In this document: positions 1-7,885 of the stretch, one piece after another
How the letters are laid out: each line of letters begins with the position of its first letter
Position numbering within the stretch: the stretch's first letter is position 1
DNA from: Candidatus Fukatsuia endosymbiont of Tuberolachnus salignus
Lineage (GTDB): Bacteria > Pseudomonadota > Gammaproteobacteria > Enterobacterales > Enterobacteriaceae
DNA: 64,000 bases
Assembly: GCF_964030845.1 (NCBI RefSeq)
Contig: NZ_OZ034983.1
Coordinates: forward strand, 1,116,001 to 1,180,000
Reading direction: 5' to 3'
Notes under the pieces: generated by a model
What the model was told of the DNA's origin: nothing
The model's database searches: none
Seen by the model: the letters and a program-made list of their open reading frames with translations, nothing else
Program-made: the position numbers and the translations under genes

Positions 1-82
1 TGCGTACACCCGAGTACATGAGGATTGCGAGCACCGCGTAACGCAGAATTTGCAGCACGTAGTAGGTTTTGCAAAAAGTCTA
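1..82. repeat. Repeat family A, right-end fragment
   Basis: The window opens inside a dispersed repeat ending in GGTTTTGCAAAAAGTCTA (65-82). The preceding stretch (ATGAGGATTGCGAGCACCGC, then AACGCAGAATTTGCAGCACG) recurs almost unchanged at 31885-31940 and in part, in the opposite orientation, at 12297-12340. The end is the inverted complement of the left end seen at 27804 and 31808, so this is one end of a miniature inverted-repeat element. Bases 83-228 hold nothing I recognise. Confidence 0.75.
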
Positions 83-228
83 TTGAACGACCCTGGATGA
101 TACAACCACTAAGTTGGGTAGTACACTTTTTTACCTGGCGGCTCTGAATCACAGTCACCCCGAGCCGAATAATTTTTTTCAAAGCGTCTCCTCGTACAGT
201 ATAATGAGCACCTGTAAAACCGGTTGTA

Positions 229-350
229 AGAACCTGTTCGACACATCTTTTGTGCTTGCCGTGTTTTAGTCAAGTAATTCGTCAAAAACGAGCTCAACAT
301 GCTCATTGACTCCCTTTGTTGTATACAAAGAATAAACTGCGCGTTTTCGC
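229..350. repeat. Repeat family B, partial copy
   Basis: Starts with AGAACCTGTTC and contains CGTCAAAAACG, GCTCATTG and AAACTGCGC blocks in the same order as the complete copy at 56317-56458 in the prophage. The right terminal repeat is missing here and the middle carries extra bases, so this is a decayed copy. It lies just upstream of yabI and may contribute to that gene's leader. Confidence 0.6.
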
Positions 351-386
351 CCAACCCAGATTATTGATCTAACCTACGACCCAATA

Positions 387-1166
387 ATGGATAAATTTAT
401 GGAAGCCTATTTGCAACATTTATTGACACAATCTTTGGCTTTCACCTTACTTATCATCGTATTTGTGACTTTTCTTGAGTCTTTAGCACTGATTGGTCTG
501 TTATTACCGGGTACCGTAATGATGACCAGCATCGGTGTGTTAATCGGCAATGGTCACATAGGATTTTACCCTGCCTGGGTGGCAAGTTGTATTGGTTGCC
601 TACTTGGTGACTGGGCGTCTTATTTACTTGGTCGAGTGTTTAAACAACCTCTGCATCGTTGGTCTTTCCTGAAAAAGCGTCAATCATTATTGGATAAAAC
701 AGAACACGCGTTATACCAGCACAGTATGGCGACAATACTACTTGGACGTTTTATTGGGCCAAGCCGTCCGTTGGTACCCATGATTGCCGGAATGTTAGCG
801 CTACCCCCGCTTAAATTTGCTTCACCTAATATCATTGCTTGTCTCACTTGGCCTCCGGTCTACCTTTTTCCTGGAATACTGGCCGGTGTAGCGTTTGAAA
901 TCGCCAATAACACTCATAGCCTGATATTTAAATGGCTACTGTTTTCCGTGGTGCTACTAATCTGGTTAGCAGCGTGGCTGGGATGGCGTTGGCGGCGACA
1001 TGGTAAACATCGGGTTGATCGCCTTAGCGCCTGGCTGCCACGCACCCGTTTACGTTGGCTAACTATCGTGGTAGCATCCGCGGCTGTTGCCAGCTTTGTT
1101 TGCTTATATCAGCAACCACTGATGCCAATTTATCGCCACCTTTTGTGGCAGGTGTTAACGAGTTGA
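387..1166 (+). CDS. yabI: DedA-family inner membrane protein YabI
   Basis: A 259-residue integral membrane protein of the DedA/SNARE-associated family, whose members support envelope homeostasis and lipid carrier recycling. The sequence shows the family signature: an early FLESLALIGLLLPG segment, GDWASYLLGR near residue 75, and the conserved glycine-arginine block GRFIGPSRPLVPMIAGM around residues 117-133. Several hydrophobic spans follow and the tail is basic. Length and sequence match Escherichia YabI (about 254 residues). ATG at 399 (MEAYLQHLLTQ) aligns better with the usual start than 387; neither has a strong ribosome site. nadC follows 40 bases downstream. Confidence 0.9.
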   Translation: MDKFMEAYLQHLLTQSLAFTLLIIVFVTFLESLALIGLLLPGTVMMTSIGVLIGNGHIGFYPAWVASCIGCLLGDWASYLLGRVFKQPLHRWSFLKKRQSLLDKTEHALYQHSMATILLGRFIGPSRPLVPMIAGMLALPPLKFASPNIIACLTWPPVYLFPGILAGVAFEIANNTHSLIFKWLLFSVVLLIWLAAWLGWRWRRHGKHRVDRLSAWLPRTRLRWLTIVVASAAVASFVCLYQQPLMPIYRHLLWQVLTS

Positions 1167-1206
1167 CATCTGATAAATTATCCATTCGTCACTATCGGAG
1201 TTTACT

Positions 1207-2133
1207 ATGCCGACACGCAACGCCCGTTTCGCCCACAACCGCTGTACCGCGCTCCAAGAACAAATTCAACGAGATATTCCCCTTACTGTTACCCAAGCAC
1301 TGCACGAAGATCTCGGTGGTACAATTGATACTGGGCGGGATCTGACCGCCCAATTGCTCCCTACAAATAAACAGGCTTCTGCTAGCATTATCACCCGCGA
1401 AGCCGGCATTTTTTGTGGGCAGCGGTGGCTAAACGAAGTATTCACTCAATTGGATAGCAAGGTTACAGTGGAATGGTTGACCGCTGATGGAGAAGTATTA
1501 ATAGCCAACCAAACACTTTGCCACTTGCACGGATCTGCTCGTACTCTGCTAACAGGTGAACGCACAGCATTAAATTTTTTGCAAACTCTGTCGGGTGTCG
1601 CGACAGAAGTCAGCCGTTATGTCAAAGTATTGACTAAGGTTAAATCCTCCACTCAATTACTAGACACACGGAAAACGATTCCTGGTTTACGTAGCGCACT
1701 AAAATACGCCGTACTCTGTGGTGGTGGTAAAAACCATCGACTGGGCTTATCCGATGCTTTTCTGATCAAAGAAAATCACATTATCGCTGCCGATTCAATC
1801 CAAGATGCAGTTGATAAAGCCATAATGCTACAACCTGGTGTTCCTATTGAAGTCGAAGTAGAATCTTTGACTCAGCTACGGCAAGCCTTGGCTACCAAAG
1901 CCGATATTATTATGCTAGATAACTTTAAAATCGAGGATATCTGTGAAGCGGTTTCTATAAAGAAAACACTCAATAAATCCACCCCGTTAGAAGTCTCTGG
2001 CAACATAACGTTAGCCAATCTGCCAAACTATGCTCAAACTGGTATTGACTATATCTCTGTCGGTGCATTAACTAAACACATTCATGCATTAGACCTCTCT
2101 ATGCGTTTTCACTCAACATCCCACCCATCCTAA
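1207..2133 (+). CDS. nadC: Nicotinate-nucleotide pyrophosphorylase (quinolinate phosphoribosyltransferase)
   Basis: NadC converts quinolinate and PRPP to nicotinate mononucleotide, the last committed step of de novo NAD synthesis in the cytosol. The 308-residue product contains LTGERTALNFLQTLSGVAT, the DTRKTIPGLR signature (about residues 150-160), KYAVLCGGGKNHR with PRPP/quinolinate-contacting basic residues, IKENHI, VEVES and the C-terminal LEVSGNI and ISVGALTKH motifs. It is slightly longer than the usual 297 residues. It has no frameshift and looks intact. In relatives ppdD, hofB and hofC lie next to it; here about 5 kb of nested insertion sequences separates them. Confidence 0.95.
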   Translation: MPTRNARFAHNRCTALQEQIQRDIPLTVTQALHEDLGGTIDTGRDLTAQLLPTNKQASASIITREAGIFCGQRWLNEVFTQLDSKVTVEWLTADGEVLIANQTLCHLHGSARTLLTGERTALNFLQTLSGVATEVSRYVKVLTKVKSSTQLLDTRKTIPGLRSALKYAVLCGGGKNHRLGLSDAFLIKENHIIAADSIQDAVDKAIMLQPGVPIEVEVESLTQLRQALATKADIIMLDNFKIEDICEAVSIKKTLNKSTPLEVSGNITLANLPNYAQTGIDYISVGALTKHIHALDLSMRFHSTSHPS

Positions 2134-2151
2134 AACCCCCCCATCATAGAA

Positions 2152-2205
2152 TAGATTTCTTGCAAAACCACGGCGAGTGCTCGAAGTCAAAGATACCAGT
2201 TTAGT
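2152..2205. repeat. Repeat family A, left-end copy
   Basis: TAGATTTCTTGCAAAACC at 2152-2169 is the family A left terminus with one substitution. It starts 19 bases after the nadC stop. No matching right end follows before the IS110-type relic, so the copy is truncated. Confidence 0.6.
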
Positions 2206-2209
2206 GGAC

Positions 2210-2568
2210 AAGCTTTAAACTCATCACGTCATTCAGGTTTAGCGCGTCTCGGTCCGGCCTGTCTTTGTCATCTCTTCCAGCTGCCTGCGCAACCTTTCAG
2301 CATTCACCTTGTCCTTTGGTGAACGTTTAATTTTTACACCAGAAATAACGACAACCTTTCACTCAAATACCTCAGGTATTGCCTGCTCCAGGGTTGCATG
2401 GCCCTTTCTGAGCGTTTCACCCTACTCCAATCATAGGCCGTGCAAACAGTTAATCTGCGCGGTGCGAAATTTCACCAACTGGCGACGCATTTTATGCAAT
2501 GCTAGTATCGACTGCTGACTTTCTAATTTCACCGTGACTTCTTTACCCGGTTGTTGCCCCGCCATCTA
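2210..2568 (-). pseudogene. IS110/IS1111-type transposase relic, distal part
   Basis: On the minus strand from about 2563 the sequence reads AGQQPGKEVTVKLESQQ, LALHKMRRQLVKFRTAQ and ATLEQAIPEVF, the middle part of an IS110/IS1111-type transposase, with several stop codons. The N-terminal part is found 1.1 kb away at 3663-3951; the two halves were split by the IS630 element between them. The expected tryptophan codon at the junction reads TAG. The relic stops near 2210 and the C-terminal domain is missing. Confidence 0.7.
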
Positions 2569-3662
2569 TACCCAAGTGAAATCAAGATGCAGGATTTAGC
2601 GCCTGGAAATTATCGTTTAAGCGAGATACCAGAGAACTTGCCATTTGTGGTAGCTTCACTTCAAAGAAGTTTAAGATATCGTTCTTAAAACTCTGTTTAG
2701 ATGGGTAATATCTATTGTTTCGTGTTTGCTCATTCATCACCTTCCACAATCGCTCTATCGGGTTTAGATTCGGGCTATACGGCGGAAGGTAATGAAGCTG
2801 GATATTCAACGTAAGCGCGGCGTCTTGCACAAGCTGTGAACGGTGATAGCCTGCACCCTCGAGGATCACATGTGCCGTTGTCGTGATGGGATAATGCGCG
2901 CGAATGGCAGACAGGAAGTGAACCACATTTTCGCTGTTAATCGTCTCATCATCACGGATTATGGGGTTAGCCACATTCTGGATGTTCAAGGCTCCCATGA
3001 TATTCAACCGCGTTCTGCTCCCGGTGGTCTCTATCGTTTTATCCTGGCCTTTTCGTATCCAGCCGTAGCTTATTTTGGTGGCTTGTGTCGGATGAACGGC
3101 ATCAATAAACAGTATGGGGTCATTACCCGCGGCGTCTTTCAATTCGCTGTAGGTCTTTATAAATTGCTGCTGTTTCTCAACGGCAAATTTATGCGGAACA
3201 CCTTTCGGCTTTTTATAGCTAAAGCCATGCTGCTTCAACCCTTTATACAGACCTGATACGGTAAAGGTGATGTTCCAGCGTCCAGCGATATACGCCACAA
3301 TTTGGTGATTGTGGTGGTAGAGCGGCTGGGTGAGATGTTCAACCAGCGACGTGGTCTGTTCCGCATTGAGATAGCCATCGGAGCCGCCATTTTCAGGCTT
3401 GAGCTTGTTGAGTTTATGATAGTCTGTAAGGTGGCGCCGCACCGTGGTTTCATTAATGAGCTGTGAGTGAGCAATCATAAGGGGAGTCCAGCCGTCTGCG
3501 GACAACAAAACACACCGGATCCTGTCACAGACACGGCGGTCATGGCTTTGACGATGTTGGGCTTCGAGGGTAATTTTCTGGTCAGCAGTCAGCTCTATTT
3601 TCATGGCTATGAGCATGATCCTTATCGACTTCAAAATCAAGCATCTTCATTGATCACGGGTA
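2569..3662 (-). mobile_element. IS630-family insertion sequence (copy 1)
   Basis: About 1,094 bp bounded by imperfect terminal inverted repeats of about 30 bp that both begin TACCC and share an AAGATGC core. It is flanked by TA on each side (2567-2568, 3663-3664), the hallmark of IS630/Tc1-type insertion. It sits inside an IS110-type transposase gene. The single transposase ORF is intact, so the copy may be functional or recent. Confidence 0.85.
2582..3604 (-). CDS. IS630-family transposase, intact
   Basis: DDE transposase of about 340 residues starting at MKIELTADQK (ATG at 3604), chosen because the second copy at 15966 starts the same way; an upstream ATG at 3640 exists. An N-terminal helix-turn-helix region (RVCDRIRCVLL, INETTVRRHLTDY) precedes the catalytic core: ILFIDAVHPTQ gives the first Asp, HVILEGAGYHRS the region of the second (Glu-Gly where the second copy has Asp-Asn), and YLPPYSPNLNPIERLWKVMN the third acidic residue. 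The LEGAG substitution could reduce catalysis. The second copy in the window is frameshifted. Confidence 0.85.
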   Translation of the reverse strand: MKIELTADQKITLEAQHRQSHDRRVCDRIRCVLLSADGWTPLMIAHSQLINETTVRRHLTDYHKLNKLKPENGGSDGYLNAEQTTSLVEHLTQPLYHHNHQIVAYIAGRWNITFTVSGLYKGLKQHGFSYKKPKGVPHKFAVEKQQQFIKTYSELKDAAGNDPILFIDAVHPTQATKISYGWIRKGQDKTIETTGSRTRLNIMGALNIQNVANPIIRDDETINSENVVHFLSAIRAHYPITTTAHVILEGAGYHRSQLVQDAALTLNIQLHYLPPYSPNLNPIERLWKVMNEQTRNNRYYPSKQSFKNDILNFFEVKLPQMASSLVSRLNDNFQALNPAS

Positions 3663-3951
3663 TAGATAGCCCGTGCATCCATGACATCGTTTTTGTTACC
3701 GATGACAAAGGCTTTAACAAATTCGCCCGGCATGAATTTGACTTTATGCCCCAGTTTACCGAGTTCACGTGCCCAGTGGTGAGCGCCTCCGCACGCTTCC
3801 ATGCCAATCAGGCAGGGCTCCGATTGGCAAAGTACTCGAGAAACGCATCCCGACTGATGGGTTTGTCAATCACTTCGTCGGTATGAATATCAACCCAGTG
3901 CAACTGCATCACATATTTTGCAATATCAACACTTATCGGTGTAAATTTCAT
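3663..3951 (-). pseudogene. IS110/IS1111-type transposase relic, N-terminal part
   Basis: Minus-strand start MKFTPISVDIAKYVMQLHWVD at about 3951 gives the RuvC-like DEDD N-terminus with its first Asp. Translation continues through ALIGMEACGGAHHWARELG, VKFMPGEFVK and NKNDVMDARAI to the junction with IS630 at 3663. This is the family order (D, E, then ND..DARA). The remainder is at 2210-2568. Bases 3994-4048 carry nothing clear. Confidence 0.75.
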
Positions 3952-4048
3952 GGGGTGAACCTTTTCGTTTGCCGGAAGCGTTAACGCTTCCATTTGTGGG
4001 CACTATGGTGCCGTAGGCCAGTAAGGGTTCACAAATCCTTTTTGCCAC

Positions 4049-4260
4049 TTGCACTGACATTCATGTAGACGACAGGGAACCTGTACTCGACCTCATTTCT
4101 GGTCTTTTTTGCCAGCTTTACACAGACAAAGGGGATATCTCTAAGACACTGTTACAACAGCTGAAAGAAAAAGTGATGGCATTGATCACTCGCGTTCGTA
4201 GCAACATGAAACCCATTGAGCACACGGAGTTTGACACGGCCTTATTACGTCAACGTTCAT
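4049..4260 (+). pseudogene. IS982-family transposase relic, left part
   Basis: Reads TDIHVDDREPVLDLISG, LFCQLYTDKGDISKTLLQQL, LITRVRSNMKPIEHTEFDT and ALLRQRS in one frame, matching the central DDE region of IS982 transposases. The frame ends exactly where the IS91-type element begins and resumes at 6001 with LVETVFDQLKN. The N-terminal third is absent. Confidence 0.75.
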
Positions 4261-4442
4261 AGATAGGAATTTTAATAATTTGGTTTTATTGTCAAAAACA
4301 GAATTGGATCAAAAAATAAACGATATTATTTTCAAACTTTAGGGTTATTCTCCTTAACGTAGAGAGTCCCGGGTGATAATAGGGTCATTTTCGTTTAAAA
4401 AACCAGCATTTTCGAACGCGAGGCGCCCCTTCCCTGCAGAGG

Positions 4443-5624
4443 CTAAATCCCCTTCATTTTTGCCAGAGATTCATGGTGAAGCATTAACTGATGCCACGGC
4501 AAGCCTGATGTGATACCGCTTAGCACCAAACGAGAGCCACACAGGATGCACTCATGAGGGTCAATACGACTTAGGCGTTTTAACATTGCCGCATAAGTGA
4601 TGTTGACGGTTTTTTCTTTTTCCTGCCCCAACAAAGCATCTATAATCGGCAGCAGTGTAGTCCGACGGCGGGGCGCTAAAAAACCATAATAGCGGACCAT
4701 CCTAAAATGTTTATCCGGAATGTGGCTAATAAAACGCTGAATAAACTCGTCCATACTGAGGTTAAGTTTTTCTTGCTCTCGGGTTTTATGACTGAGGTAG
4801 CGATAGGTCACTTCCTGGCCGTTATAATGTTCCAGCCGGGATAACGACACCGGAGGCTTTTTTAAATAACGGCCTAAATAATTGAGCGTTTGCTGGGCAT
4901 TGTCTGTCGGCTTTGCCAGGTCGATATTCCAATGCCGTTGGTAATGGAAATCCAGAAACTGCTCCCGTTGACCCAGCCTCGTGAGGGTTTGTGATAACTC
5001 CGGTGGTAATTGCAAGGTATCCCACTGTTGACGAAGTAGTGTGATAATCTGATAACGCCACTGTTTCATCAACGTTTTTCCGCTAAACGTGATTTTTTTC
5101 CATTTTTCGGCATTGTCATCGAGTCCGCCACAGGTCACCGAAAGATGCACATGAGGATGCCAATTCAGCGCTCGCCCATGCGTATGCAACGCCGTGAATA
5201 GGCCAGGCAATAGGTTTTTTGGCTGGCAAAAATCTAAAATAACCTTGGCAGCGAGACGACTGAGATGCGTTAACAGCGCACGATTTAGCTCAAACAACGG
5301 CCAGAACTCACGGGGAAAAGTGAACGTAATGTGTTGCCATTTTGTGATGGGAAGCACCGTGCGCTGTTTGGCCACCCACCGCTCTGTGGCTTTCTTACCA
5401 CAGGAAGGGCATGAACGGCTGTGGCAGGTAAAGCAAATCCGTTTGGTGTGCGTACAGCCTGCCTTTTGACAGCGCCAGCTGGCAAACCCCAGCGCCGATG
5501 TTCCGCAGGAAAACAGTTTAATCAGATTATCGACCACCACCGGCCGTATTTTATCCGCATGAGCACAATAGTAATTCCACCACGCATGACCGACCTGAAA
5601 AGGATGACGCAGTTTACGGTTCAT
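4443..5624 (-). CDS. IS91-family Y2 rolling-circle transposase
   Basis: A 393-residue HUH transposase. An N-terminal zinc-binding region (CQKAGCTHTK, then CFTCHSRSCPSCGKKATERW, residues about 50-85) is followed by the HUH metal site HPHVHLSVTCGG near residue 157 and the catalytic tyrosine helix NYLGRYLKKPP near residue 250. The C-terminus has another CxxC (HECILCGSRL). All signature parts are present, so it should be active. A small ORF ends 15 bases upstream on the same strand. The family moves single-stranded copies and can carry adjacent DNA. Confidence 0.9.
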   Translation of the reverse strand: MNRKLRHPFQVGHAWWNYYCAHADKIRPVVVDNLIKLFSCGTSALGFASWRCQKAGCTHTKRICFTCHSRSCPSCGKKATERWVAKQRTVLPITKWQHITFTFPREFWPLFELNRALLTHLSRLAAKVILDFCQPKNLLPGLFTALHTHGRALNWHPHVHLSVTCGGLDDNAEKWKKITFSGKTLMKQWRYQIITLLRQQWDTLQLPPELSQTLTRLGQREQFLDFHYQRHWNIDLAKPTDNAQQTLNYLGRYLKKPPVSLSRLEHYNGQEVTYRYLSHKTREQEKLNLSMDEFIQRFISHIPDKHFRMVRYYGFLAPRRRTTLLPIIDALLGQEKEKTVNITYAAMLKRLSRIDPHECILCGSRLVLSGITSGLPWHQLMLHHESLAKMKGI

Positions 5625-5639
5625 CTTTCAGCTCAAGCA

Positions 5640-5888
5640 TCACGGGTGTTCTAGATCAAACGACCGACACTCCGGGCAAAAATAGACCGCATTCATTGCA
5701 GACTCTGCGGGAAAGCGAGCCCAGAATATTTCCCAAAACGTCTCTGTAATGAAAAGATTATCTCCGCCAGTAAAGGCCTGATGCGTTTTCTGATAAGGCA
5801 TGGCTAAGGCTTTAGCAACCTCTTTCAAGGTCTGCTTCACCATTTTGGTATGCGCTGTTTGATGTGAGTGACAGATATTTTTAGGCAT
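5640..5888 (-). CDS. Small ORF accompanying the IS91-type transposase
   Basis: An 82-residue ORF directly upstream of the IS91 transposase on the same strand. I do not recognise a family. It has a basic N-terminus (MPKNICHSHQTAHTKMVKQTL), a GGDNLFITETFWEIFW segment and a C-terminal YFCPECRSFDLEHP with one CxxC pair, suggesting half a zinc site. Some IS91 relatives carry a short accessory ORF in this position, so it is probably part of the element. Confidence 0.45.
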   Translation of the reverse strand: MPKNICHSHQTAHTKMVKQTLKEVAKALAMPYQKTHQAFTGGDNLFITETFWEIFWARFPAESAMNAVYFCPECRSFDLEHP

Positions 5889-6000
5889 AACACCTTAGCT
5901 GAACGAGTAACGGGACCGGCTAATAGATAACACCGTTTCTTCAAAAAAATCAAGAGATAACAGACTACTTCACGTCGCCGACCTTAGGAGGCAGCCTTGA

Positions 6001-6171
6001 TTGGTTGAAACCGTTTTTGATCAATTAAAAATATGTGTCAAATAGAGCATACTCATCATCGTTCCCCCAGAATTTTCTCGTCAATTTACTCGGTGGCATT
6101 GTGGCTTACTGTCTTATTCCATCCAAACCCAAATTAGCGGTGAACTGTTCGAATATCGTCGAATTATAAAA
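6001..6171 (+). pseudogene. IS982-family transposase relic, right part
   Basis: Begins TTGGTTGAAACC encoding LVETVFDQLK, then after a frame change QIEHTHHRSPRIFSS, the conserved C-terminal IS982 block. With the fragment at 4049-4260 it makes one gene broken by the IS91 element. It is cut on the right by the IS5-family element at 6172. Confidence 0.7.
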
Positions 6172-6194
6172 TAGACCTCTTCGGAAACTCTGAT

Positions 6195-6572
6195 TTATCT
6201 AATTTCCATGTTATAAATTGCTGCAATCAGATTAAATCGTAATCCAAAACGTTTTCGCCTGTTTCGATAACGATCTGATACGATTTTAAATCGTTTAATC
6301 ATACCAATGACATTTTCGTTTAATACACGCTGGCTTGATAACTCACGATTGTTGCGTTTATCTTCTTTTGTTAAGGGATTTTTCTTTGTCTTTTTCTTAG
6401 GCAACGCCGAGTTTGAATGGATCTTGCCAAGCCCTTGGTAACCTGTATCTGTCACTGTTTTGATTTCAGGATGTATTCGCACGCCAGACTCTTTGAACAA
6501 CCTAAAATCATGACGCCTCCCATGAGTAAAGCTTGTACAGATGACTGCTTTGCTTTTTTTATCGACGATCAC
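6195..6572 (-). CDS. IS5-family transposase, frame B (C-terminal)
   Basis: A 125-residue ORF carrying the C-terminal DDE part: VTDTGYQGLGKIH (second Asp) and SSQRVLNENVIGMIKRFK with the catalytic Glu, then YRNRRKRFGLRFNLIAAIYN. It continues frame A after a -1 shift at an A6G tract (about 6595-6605), where the -1 reading gives KKRPTLKTQVIVDKKSK. In this group an OrfAB fusion made by frameshifting is the usual active enzyme. Confidence 0.75.
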   Translation of the reverse strand: MIVDKKSKAVICTSFTHGRRHDFRLFKESGVRIHPEIKTVTDTGYQGLGKIHSNSALPKKKTKKNPLTKEDKRNNRELSSQRVLNENVIGMIKRFKIVSDRYRNRRKRFGLRFNLIAAIYNMEIR

Positions 6573-6580
6573 TTGGGTTT

Positions 6581-7018
6581 TTAAGGTGGGTCGTTTCTTT
6601 TTTCCTGAGTAAAACTGCTTTTGTTTTTTTGGGGACGTTCAATCGGCGTTTCTGTGGCATCAATAAGAACGAGCTCATACTCCCTATCACTTTTTAATAA
6701 AGCTTTGCGTCCAGGGAGTGCAAAATCAGGATGCTTTATTAGCGTATTTTCTATCCATTTAATCGTTTCATAGCAGGTGCTCTCACTCACCCCATCGCTT
6801 CGGCTAACATGAAAATAAGTGCGATATTCCCGTAGATACTCAAGGGCCATTAATAAGCGATCTTCTAAACCCAGCTTGGGTTTCCGACCTCCTTTCCCTT
6901 GCTTACATTTATCTGCTTCATTCAATATCTTTATCATCTTTTCAAATGTACTGCGTTTAACTCCGGTTAAGCGCCGAAATTTTTCCTCTTCCAATACCTT
7001 TATTTGTTCATATTTCAT
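6581..7018 (-). CDS. IS5-family transposase, frame A (N-terminal)
   Basis: A 145-residue ORF starting at ATG 7018 with MKYEQIKVLEEEKFRRLTG, a helix-turn-helix region (LEDRLLMALEYLREYRTYFH, VSESTCYETIKWIE) and the first catalytic Asp in LVLIDATETPIERPQKNK. It runs into an out-of-frame stop after SFTQEKRNDPP; a -1 slip on the preceding A-tract joins it to frame B. No internal stops, so the element may be active. Confidence 0.75.
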   Translation of the reverse strand: MKYEQIKVLEEEKFRRLTGVKRSTFEKMIKILNEADKCKQGKGGRKPKLGLEDRLLMALEYLREYRTYFHVSRSDGVSESTCYETIKWIENTLIKHPDFALPGRKALLKSDREYELVLIDATETPIERPQKNKSSFTQEKRNDPP

Positions 7019-7066
7019 GGGGGCTCCTTGTTCAGGAGATTTTTACCAACATTCCTACATGAATGC

Positions 7067-7170
7067 TATAGCAGGCGCCGTATCAGTTGATTATGAAAAT
7101 TAGAAATAACATATTGATATTAATTAATATTTATTAACAAAAGTGATCACGTTACATGGCGCCTGCTATA
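7067..7170. repeat. Repeat family D, palindromic 104-bp insert inside the IS5 element
   Basis: Flanked by TATAGCAGGCGCC (7067-7079) and its exact complement GGCGCCTGCTATA (7158-7170), with an AT-rich centre. It sits between the transposase start and the right terminus of the IS5-family element. A single related end, TATAGCAGG, occurs at 47548. It looks like a miniature element that inserted into, or evolved within, the IS. Confidence 0.5.
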
Positions 7171-7187
7171 GTTTCCGAAGAGGTCTA

Positions 7188-7421
7188 ATAGTCTCCTTAC
7201 CCCCATCAGCTTAATAATAGCGCAATATTTTTGACAGTGGCTAGCCATTGCATGATGACTTTTTTGTTTTGCGAGTCCTACCACACTTAGCAATGTATTC
7301 TTGGTAAACACTGAAAATTTTCGGCAATACACTTTGCAAATTTATGCCCTGTCTCTGTCGATAACGATGAAAAACCTGCATGCTACCTGAGTTCTAAGGC
7401 ACAGTAGAGGAGTGCATGTAA
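7188..7421. other. Intergenic region upstream of ppdD
   Basis: Holds no recognisable gene. A minus-strand frame reads YCRKFSVFTKNTLLSVVGLAKQ, which may be a decayed coding remnant of unknown family. A purine-rich GAGGAG ribosome site (7405-7411) precedes the ppdD start. Confidence 0.3.
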
Positions 7422-7865
7422 ATGACTTATCAACCAGTGATTTATCAACAACGTGGCTTTACTCTTATTGAACTGATGGTTGCTGTCGCTATCATTGCTG
7501 TTCTCAGCAGCATAGGGATCCCATCCTATCAACGCTATGTCCAAAAAGCCGCGCTCACAGACATGTTACAAGCAATCATTTCCTATAAAACGGCTATTGA
7601 GCTTTGTTTCTTCGAAAAGAATTCGGTAGCCGGATGTAATACCGGTGTTAACGGTATTCCTGCTGCACAAACAACACGTTATGTAAAGACCATAGAAATC
7701 ACTCGAGGTATTATTACATTATCGGGCCAGCAATTACTTGATGGGCTTACTATCGTTATGACACCGACGAAAAATAGTAGCGATGGATTAAGCTGGGCTC
7801 GTACCTGTACAAGCACAAGTACATCTATCGTGGATAGCTGTAAAGCTGTTTTCCGTTTTCTTTAA
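7422..7865 (+). CDS. ppdD: Type IV prepilin PpdD
   Basis: A 147-residue type IV major pilin-like protein. The leader MTYQPVIYQQRG ends at the prepilin peptidase site G^FTLIELM with the conserved Glu at mature position 5. A hydrophobic helix (VAVAIIAVLSSIGIPSY) follows, then YVQKAALTDMLQ. Two cysteine pairs (C66/C74, and CTSTSTSIVDSC near the end) could form the pilin disulfides. It starts the ppdD-hofB-hofC cluster; the assembly ATPase follows 20 bases downstream. No prepilin peptidase lies in the window and hofC is frameshifted, so assembly of a pilus is uncertain. Confidence 0.9.
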   Translation: MTYQPVIYQQRGFTLIELMVAVAIIAVLSSIGIPSYQRYVQKAALTDMLQAIISYKTAIELCFFEKNSVAGCNTGVNGIPAAQTTRYVKTIEITRGIITLSGQQLLDGLTIVMTPTKNSSDGLSWARTCTSTSTSIVDSCKAVFRFL

Positions 7866-7885
7866 AATAACAAGGCTATTTTAAA

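Larger units (their letters stand above)
4260..6000 (-). mobile_element. IS91-family element inserted in an IS982 gene
   Basis: About 1.74 kb separates two halves of one IS982 reading frame (...LLRQRS / LVETVFDQ...), so the insertion boundaries are defined by the host gene. The 3' side of the IS91 transposase, where the ori end lies, abuts GTTC (4255-4258), the complement of the GAAC target used by IS91-type rolling-circle elements. It holds the transposase and an upstream small ORF. Bases 4261-4442 are the noncoding ori-side end. Confidence 0.75.
6172..7187 (-). mobile_element. IS5-family insertion sequence
   Basis: About 1.02 kb with perfect 17-bp terminal inverted repeats TAGACCTCTTCGGAAAC (6172-6188) and its complement (7171-7187). 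Two overlapping-frame ORFs encode one transposase. The terminus resembles the end of repeat family A (both TAGAC-TCTT), so this or a related element could mobilise those repeats; that link is inference. Confidence 0.85.
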
